Positions 40,401 to 49,400 of a DNA stretch of 64,000 nucleotides are shown here, in pieces (the stretch's first letter is position 1; every line of letters begins with the position of its first letter). Origin of the DNA: Nonomuraea thailandensis (GTDB lineage: Bacteria > Actinomycetota > Actinomycetes > Streptosporangiales > Streptosporangiaceae); assembly GCF_024172165.1 (NCBI RefSeq), contig NZ_JAMZEB010000002.1, positions 2,749,501 through 2,813,500 of the forward strand, given 5' to 3'. The position numbers were made by a program, and so were the translations under genes. The notes beneath the pieces were generated by a model. That model had not been told where the DNA came from, made no database searches, and was given only the letters and a program-made list of their open reading frames with translations.

Positions 40401-43400
40401 GTGCCCGGGGACGTGCGGCTGGTGGCCTACGTGGTGCCGTCGGGAGGCATCTCGATCGACGTCGTGCGGGAGTTCGCCGCGGAGCGGCTGCCCGAGTACA
40501 TGGTGCCGTCGGCGGTGGTGGCGCTGGAGGCGCTGCCCCTGACGGCGAACGGGAAGCTGGACCGCCGGGCCCTGCCCGTCCCGCGGTACGCAGCCAAGAC
40601 CGGCCGGGGCCCGGCCGACGCGCGGGAGGAGGTGGTGTGCGCGGCGTTCGCCGAGGTGCTGGGCGTCGAGTCGGTGGGCGTGGACGACGACTTCTTCGCC
40701 CTGGGCGGCCAGTCGCTGCTGGCGATCCGGGTGGTGGCGGCGTTGCAGGGCCGTGGCGTGTCGGTGTCGGTGCGCTCGTTCTTCCAGGCGCCCACCCCGG
40801 CCGGGCTGGCGCGGTCGGCCGCCGAGGCGAGGGTGCCGGTGCCGGCCAACGCGATCCCGGCCGGCGCCACCGCGATCACCCCGGAGATGCTGCCGCTGGC
40901 CGAGCTGACCGCGCAGGAGATCGACCGCGTCGTGGCCACGGTCGAGGGCGGCGCCGCGAACGTCGCCGACATCTACCCCCTCGCGCCCTTGCAGGAAGGA
41001 CTCCTGTTCCACCACCTGCTCGCCGAGACCGGCCAGGACGCCTACGTGCAGCCCACCGTGGTCGAGTTCGACTCCCGCGACCGGCTGGACGCCTTCACCG
41101 GCGCGCTGCGGCAGGTCGTGAACCGCCACGACGTCTATCGCACCTCGATCGTCTGGCAAGGGCTGCGGGAGCCCGTCCAGGTCGTGTGGCGGCGGGCGGA
41201 GCTGCCCGTGCACGAGGTGACGCTCGGCGGACAGGGCGGCGACCTCGCCGAACGCCTGGTGGCGCACGTCGGCCGGACCATGGACCTGGGCCGGGCGCCG
41301 CTGATGAGCGTCCACGTCACGCCCGTCCCCGGCACCGGCCGATGGCTCGGCCTCATCCGGGTGCACCACATGGCGCAGGACCACACCGCGCTCGAAGTGG
41401 TGATCGACGAGGTGCGGGCGTTCCTCGAGGGCCGCGGCGCCGGCCTGCCTGAGCCGATGCCGTTCCGGGACTTCGTGGCCCAGGCCAGGGGCGCCGTCAG
41501 CCGCGCCGAGCACGAGCGGTACTTCGCCGGCCTGCTCGGCGACGTCACCGAGCCCACCGCCCCGTACGGCGTGCTCGACGTCCGCGACCACGGCACCGCC
41601 TCCGTGCGCGAGATCGTGCCCTTCCCGCCCGGCCTGGCCCGGCGGATACGCGAGGTCTCCCGCCGGGCCGGCGCCAGCCCCGCGACCCTCATGCACGTGG
41701 CGTGGGCCCGGCTGCTGTCGGTGCTGTCCGGCCGCGACGACGTGGTGTTCGGATCGGTGCTGTTCGGCCGCATGACCGCGGGCGCCGGCTCCGACCGCGT
41801 CCCCGGCCCCCACATGAACACCCTGCCGGTACGCGTCCGCACCGACGGCCCCGGCGTGCTCGAAGCGGTCGGCGCGATGCGCGGCCAGCTCGCGGACCTG
41901 CTGCGCCACGAGCACGCCCCGCTGGCGCTCGCCCAGCAGGCCGGCGGCGTCACCGGCGGCGCCCCGCTGTTCACCTCCCTGCTCAACTACCGCCACAACG
42001 CCGCCGGCACCCAGGAGGCGGGCGGGTCGCTGCCGGGCGTCACGCTGCGCTACTCCGAGGACCGCGACAACTACCCGCTCACCGTCTCCGTGGACGACGG
42101 CGGCGACCGGCTCTCGCTCGCCGTGGACGCCGTCGCGCCGATCGACCCGCGGGCCGTCGGCACGTTGCTGCGCACCACCGCCGGCAACCTGGCCACCGCG
42201 CTGGAAGCGGTGCTGGACGGCGACCCCGACTCGCCGCTGAGCGCCGTGGACGTGCTCGACGCCGCCGGCCGCGAGCGGGTGCTGAACGCCTGGAACGACA
42301 CGGCGGTCCAGGTCCGGCCCGCGACGGTGACGGAGCTGTTCGAGGCCCAGGCGGCGCGGACGCCCGAGGCGGTCGCGGTGGCCTGCGGCGGGGACACCGC
42401 CACGTACGCGGAGCTGAACGCGCGGGCCAACCGGCTGGCCCGGCTGCTGGCGGGGCGGGGCGTGGGCCCGGAGTCGGTGGTAGCGCTGGTGATGGAGCGC
42501 GGCGTCGAGCTGATGGCCGCCGTGCTCGGCGTGCTGAAGGCGGGCGGCGCGTACCTGCCGGTGGATCCGGAGTACCCGGCCGAGCGGATCGCGTACATGA
42601 TCGGAGACGCGGCGCCGGCGATGGTGCTCGCCTCGGCGGCGACGGCGGCGGCGGTGCCCGGCGCGCTCGTCGTGGACTCCCACGGGACGGCGGCGGAGCT
42701 GCGCGGGCTGCCCGGTGACGACCTGGGGTCGCCGGTGCTGCCCGGGCACCCGGCGTACGTGATCTACACCTCCGGCTCGACCGGCCGGCCCAAGGGCGTC
42801 GTCCTCACCCACGAGGGGTTCGCCAACACGGCGGAGGCGCTCGCCCGGCGCTACCCGACCCAGGTGGGCCCCGGATCGCGGATGCTGCAGTTCGCGTCCG
42901 TCAGCTTCGACATGTTCTGCTCCGAATGGGCGCTGGCCCTGCCCGCCGGCGCCACCCTCGTCGTCGTGCCGCCGCACCGGCGGCTCGGCGCGGAGCTGGC
43001 GGCGTTCATCACCGGTGAGGGGATCACGCACGCCGCGTTCCCGCCCGCCGTGCTCGCCGGCATGGACGACGGCGCCGTCCCCGCCGGCGTGGTCATCGAC
43101 GTGGGCGGCGAGGCGCTGCCGGCCGAGCTGGTCGAGCGGTGGGCGCCGGGCCGGGAGCTGTTCAACTCCTACGGCCCCACGGAGACCACCGTGGACGCGG
43201 CGGTGTGGGAGTGCCGGGCGGGCGTGGCCGACGTGCCGATCGGCACGCCGATCGCCAATACGCAGGTGTACGTCGTGGACGAGCGCCTGGCGCCGGTGCC
43301 GGTGGGCGTGGCGGGCGAGCTGTACGTCGCCGGGGCCGGGCTGGCGCGCGGCTATCTGGGACGGCCGGGGCTGAGCGCGGAGCGGTTCGTGGCCGATCCG

Positions 43401-46400
43401 TTCGGGCCCGCCGGGACGCGGATGTACCGGACCGGCGACCGGGTGCGGTGGAACGCCGACGGCGAGCTGGTGTTCGCCGGGCGGGTGGACGACCAGGTGA
43501 AGATCCGCGGCTTCCGGATCGAGCCGGGCGAGGTGCAGGCCGTGATCGCCGCCCACCCGCTGGTCGAGCAGGCCGCGGTGGTGCCCCGCGAGGACGTGCC
43601 GGGGGACGTGCGGCTGGTGGCCTACGTCGTACCCGCCGAGCCGGATTCGCCCGCGATGGACCCGGTTGCGATGGACCCCGTTGCGATGGACGCGGTTGCG
43701 ATGGACGCGGGCGCACCGGATCCGGTCGCGCACGCGCGGTCCGGTGCGGGGGCTCTGGCCGCCGCGCTGCGGAGCCACGCGGCCGAGCGGCTGCCCGGCC
43801 ACATGGTGCCGTCGGCGTTCGTGATCATGGACGAGCTGCCGCTGACCGCCAACGGCAAGCTCGATCGCAGGGCCCTGCCCGTGCCCCAGCACGCGTCCGG
43901 GGCCGCCACCCGCTCGGCCACCCCTCAGGAGGAGATCCTGTGCGGCCTGTTCGCGCAGGTCCTCGGCCTGGACGGGGTGGGCGTGGACGACGACTTCTTC
44001 GCGCTCGGCGGCCACTCGCTGCTGGCGGTCCGGCTGATCAGCCGGGTACGGACGATCATGGGCATGGAGGTGCCGCTGCGCGCTCTGTTCGAGGCGCCGA
44101 CCGTGGCCGCGCTCGCCGCCCACCTCGACGCGGCCCGCCGCGCCGGCGCCGCCGCCGTGCAGACCGCGCTCACCCGGATGGAGCGCCCCCGACGGGTGCC
44201 GCTGTCGTTCGCGCAGCGCCGCGTGTGGTTCATCGGCCAGCTCGAAGGGCCGAGCGCCACGTACAACGTCCCGGTCGCGCTGCGGCTGCGCGGCCCCCTC
44301 GACCTCGGCGCGCTCCGCCTGGCGCTGCGCGACGTGGTGGAGCGGCACGAGGTGCTGCGCACGCGGTTCCCGGCCGCGGACGGGGAGCCGTACCAGGAGG
44401 TCGTGGCGCCGTCGGAGCTCACCCTGGAGCTGCCGGTCACCGACCTCGCGCCCGGGGAGCTGGACGCGGCGGTCGCCGACGCGGCCCGGTACGTGTTCGA
44501 CCTGGCCGAAGAGGTGCCGCTGCGGGCGTGGTTGTTCCGCCTCGCGCCGGACGAGCACGTGCTGGCCGTGACGATCCACCACATCGCCAGCGACGGCGCG
44601 TCCACCGGCCCGCTGGCCCGCGACCTGTCCGCCGCCTACGCCGCGCGCCGCGCGGGCCGGGCGCCGGGATGGGCGCCGCTGCCGCTCCAGTACGCCGACT
44701 ACACCCTGTGGCAACGCGAACTGCTCGGCGACGAACGGGACCCGGGCAGCGTCATCTCCGGCCAGGTCGCGTACTGGCGCCAAGCCCTGGCCGGCGCGCC
44801 GGAGGAGCTGGCACTGCCCTTCGACCACCCCCGCCCGGCCGTGGCCAGCCACCGCGGCCACCCGGTGCCCATGGAGGTCCCGGCCGGGGTGCACGCCGCG
44901 CTGCGGCAGGTGGCGCGCGACGAGGGCGTCACCATGTTCATGATCCTTCAGGCCGCGCTCGCCATGCTGCTGTCCCGGCTCGGCGCGGGCACCGACATCC
45001 CGATCGGGTCGCCGAACGCGGGGCGTACCGATGAGGCGCTCGACGACCTGGTGGGCTCGTTCGTCAACACGCTGGTGCTGCGTACGGACCTGTCCGGCGA
45101 CCCCACCTTCGCCGAGGTCCTCACCCGGGTGCGCGAGACCAGCCTCGGCGTCTTCGCCCACCAGAACGTGCCGTTCGAGCGGCTGGTCGAAGAGCTGTCC
45201 CCGAGCCGCTCCATGGCCCGCCACGCCCTGTTCCAGGTCATGCTGACCCTGCAGAACACCATCGACGAGGACATCGACCTGCCCGGCCTGCGCACCGAGC
45301 CGGTGCACACCAGCGCCTCCGCGGCCAAGTTCGACCTCGACGTCATCATGGCCGAGGCGTTCGACGACGGCGGCTCCCCGGCCGGGGTGCGCGCGCTGAT
45401 CACCGCCGCCGCGGACCTGTTCGAGCCCGGTACGGTGACCGCCCTGGCCGGGCGCCTGGCGCGCGTGCTGGAGACCGTCTCCCGCGACCCGCGGGTCCGG
45501 CTCGGCGCACTCGACGTGCTCGACCCCGCCGAGCGGCACCGCGTCCTGACGGGCTGGAACGCCACCGCGTCCGACGTGCCGCCCGCGACCGTGGCGGAGC
45601 TGTTCGAGGCCCAGGTACGGCGCACGCCCGGCGCGGTCGCCGTGGTGGCGGACGGCACCGAGCTGACGTACGCCGAGCTGGACGAACGCGCCGGGCGGCT
45701 GGCCCGGCGGCTGGCCGGGCACGGCGTCGGCCCCGAGTCGGTGGTGGGCGTGTGCCTCGAACGCGGGGCCGACCTGATCGTCGCGCTGCTGGGGGTGCTC
45801 AAGGCCGGGGGCGCGTACCTGCCGATCGACCCCGCCTACCCGGCCGACCGGGTGGCGTTCATGGTCGCGGACGCCGCGCCCGCCGTCGTCGTGGGCACCG
45901 GCGTCGCGGGCGTGACCACGCTGGCCGTGGACGGCGACGGCCCCGAGGCGCCGCCGGTCAGGGACGACGGGGCGGTGACGCGGCCCGCGTACGTCATCTA
46001 CACCTCGGGCTCGACCGGCCGGCCCAAGGGCGTGCTCGTCTCCCACGCCGGAGTGGCCGCGCTGGTCGCCGGCCAGGTGCGCGCCCTCGGCGTCGGCCCG
46101 GGCAGCCGCGTGGGGCAGTTCGCGTCGGCCAGTTTCGACACCTTCGGCTGGGAGTGGATGATGGCGCTGCTGTCGGGCGCGGCGCTGGTGGTGATCCCGC
46201 CCGCCCGGCGGCTGGGCGGGGACCTGCCGGCGTTCCTCACCGAGCGGCGGGTCACCCACGTGACGCTGCCGCCCGCCGTGCTCGCCACCCTGGACGAGGG
46301 CTCGCTCGACACCGGCGTCGTCGTGGTGGCCGCGGGCGAGGCGTGCCCGCCGGACGTCATGGCGCGGTGGGCGCGCGGCCGGCGCATGTTCAACTCCTAC

Positions 46401-49400
46401 GGGCCCACGGAGACCACCGTGGACGCCACGCTCTGGCGTTGCGACCCCGCCGCCGGCCAGGTGCTGATCGGCACGCCCGTCGTGGACACGCGGGTGTACG
46501 TCCTGGACGAGTTCCTGGCGCCCGCCCCGGTCGGCGTGGTCGGCGAGCTGTACGTCGCGGGCGCGGGGCTGGCCCGCGGCTACCTCGGACGGCCCGCGCT
46601 GACCGCCGAGCGGTTCGTCGCCGACCCGTTCGCCGCCGACGGCACACGTCTCTACCGCACGGGCGACCTGGCCCGCTGGACGCCGGACGGCGAGCTGGCC
46701 TTCGCCGGCCGCGGCGACGACCAGGTGAAGATCCGCGGCTTCCGCGTCGAGCCGGGCGAGATAGAGAACGTGCTCCTCACCCACCCGCGGGTCGCCCGGG
46801 CCGCGGTGATCATGCGGGAGGACGAGCCGGGCGACAAGCGCCTGGTCGCCTACCTCGTCCTGACGGACGGCGCCGCCGGCGCCGACCCGTCGATCCTGGA
46901 GCTGGCGGCCGAACGCCTGCCCGGCTACATGGTGCCCGCGGCCGTGGTGGCGCTCGAAGCCCTCCCGCTCACGGTCAACGGCAAGCTCGACCGCAAGGCC
47001 CTGCCCGAGCCGGACTACGGCGCGCGCACGGCGGCGCCCGCGGACCGCAGACCGCCGGACACCCGCGAGGAGATCCTGTGCGGGGTGTTCGCGCAGGTGC
47101 TCGGCCTGGAGAGCGTCGGCGTGGACGACGACTTCTTCGCCCTCGGCGGCCACTCCCTGCTCGCGGTGCGGCTGGCCAGCCGCGTCCGCGCGGTCCTCGG
47201 CGTGGATGTGGACATCCGCGTGCTCTTCGAGGTGCCGACGCCGGCCGGGCTCGCCGCCCGCCTGTCCGACGACGGCACCGCCCAGGCGCCACTCGCGCCG
47301 ATGGCACGCCCGGAGCGGGTGCCGTTGTCGTTCGCGCAGCGGCGGTTGTGGTTCATCGGCCAGCTCGAAGGGCCGAGCGCCACGTACAACGACCCCATCG
47401 CGTTGCGCCTGCACGGCGACATCGACAGGGACGCGCTCGGGCTCGCCCTGCGGGACGTGATCGGGCGGCACGAGGTGTTGCGGACGGTCTTCCCCGTCGC
47501 GGACGGTGAGCCGTACCAGCGGGTGGTGCCCATCCAGGAGCTGAGCTGGGAGCTGTCGGTGCGCGAGGTCTCTCCCGCGGGCCTGGCGGCGTCGGTGGCC
47601 GAGGCCGCCGGGTACGCCTTCGACCTGGCCGCCGAGGCGCCCATCGGCGCCTGGTTCTTCGAGGCGGGGCCGGACGAGCGGGTGCTGGTCGTGGTGATCC
47701 ACCACATCGCGGGCGACGGCTGGTCCATCGGGCCGCTGGCGCGGGACGTGTCGGTGGCGTACCAGGCCAGGCGTGGCGGGCGGGCCCCGGCGTGGGAGCC
47801 GCTGCCGGTGCAGTACGCCGACTACGCCCTCTGGCAGCGGGACCTGCTGGGCGACGAGAACGACCCGGACAGCGTGATCTCCCGGCAGGTCGCCTACTGG
47901 CGCGAGACCCTGGCCGGGGCGCCGGAGGAGCTGGCGCTGCCGTTCGACCGGCCGCGCCCGGTCGTGGCCTCGCATCGCGGGCACAGCGTGCCGGTGGAGG
48001 TGCCTGCGGAGGTGCACGCGCGGCTGGCCGACGTGGCCCGCGCCGAGGGCGTCACGATGTTCATGGTGTTGCAGGCCGGGCTCGCCGTGCTGCTGTCGCG
48101 GCTCGGCGCGGGCACGGACATCCCGATCGGGTCGGCGAACGCGGGCCGTACGGACGTGGCCTTGGACGACCTGGTCGGCTGCTTCGTCAACAGCCTGGTC
48201 GTGCGCGCCGACCTGTCCGGCGACCCCGAGTTCCGTGAGCTGCTGCGCCGGGTACGCGAGCGCAGCCTGGCCGCGCTCGCCCACCAGGACGTGCCCTTCG
48301 AGCGGCTGGTGGAGGAGCTGGCGCCGTCGCGGTCGATGGCCCGGCACCCGCTGTTCCAGATCGTCTTCACCATGCAGAACAACGCCGAGGCCAGGCTCGA
48401 CCTGCCCGGCGTCCGGGCCGAGGGGATGCCGGCGGGGATGTCGGCGGCCAAGTTCGACCTGGACGTGCTCGTGGGCGAGGTGCTCGACGGCGAGGGGGCG
48501 CCGGCCGGGGTGCGGGGCTCCGTGACGGTCGCCACCGACCTGTTCGACCCGGAGTGGGCCGAGCGGATCGCGCGCTACTGGGTGCGGGTCCTGGAGACCG
48601 TCGGCACCGACACGCGGACGCGGCTGAGCGAGGTCGACCTGCTCGAGGAGCACGAACGGCGCAGAGTGCTGGAGGAGTGGAACGACACGGCGGCCGGCGG
48701 GCTCGGCACGCCGGTGGTGGAGCTGTTCGAGGCGCAGGCGGCCCGCCGGCCGGAGGCGGTCGCGCTCGCCGGCCCCGAGCAGGTCACCTACGCCGAGCTG
48801 GACGAGCGGGCCAACCGGCTCGCGCAGGTGCTGGCCGGTGAGGGGGTGGGCGCCGAGTCGGTGGTCGGGGTGTGCCTGGGCCGCGGAGCCGACCTGATCG
48901 TGGCGGTGCTGGCGGTGTGGAAGGCCGGGGCGGCGTACGTGCCGATCGACCCGCGTCAGCCGGTGGAGCGGATCGCCTACCTGCTCGGCGACAGCCGCGC
49001 GGTGCTGACGGTCACCAGCGAGGAGATCGCCGACGAGCTCCCGGCGGGCCGGACACGACTGCTGGTGCTGGACGACACCTTCACCACGCTGCGGCTGTCG
49101 ATGGCCTCGGCCGGAAGGCCGGAGCGGCGTGCGGACGGCGCGCAGGCCGCATACGTGATCTACACCTCGGGTTCGACCGGCCGCCCGAAGGGGGTGGTGG
49201 TGACCCAGGCGGCGCTGGCCAGCTACGTGGGGTCGGCGCCGGAGCGCCTGGGCCTGGACGGCGGCCGGTACGCGCTGGTGCAGGGCCAGGCCACCGACCT
49301 GGGCAACACGATCGTGTTCGCCAGTCTCGCGCTCGGCGGCGAGCTGCACATCGTGCCCGAGGAGGCGGCCACCGATCCGGAGGCCCTGCGCGCGCTGCTG

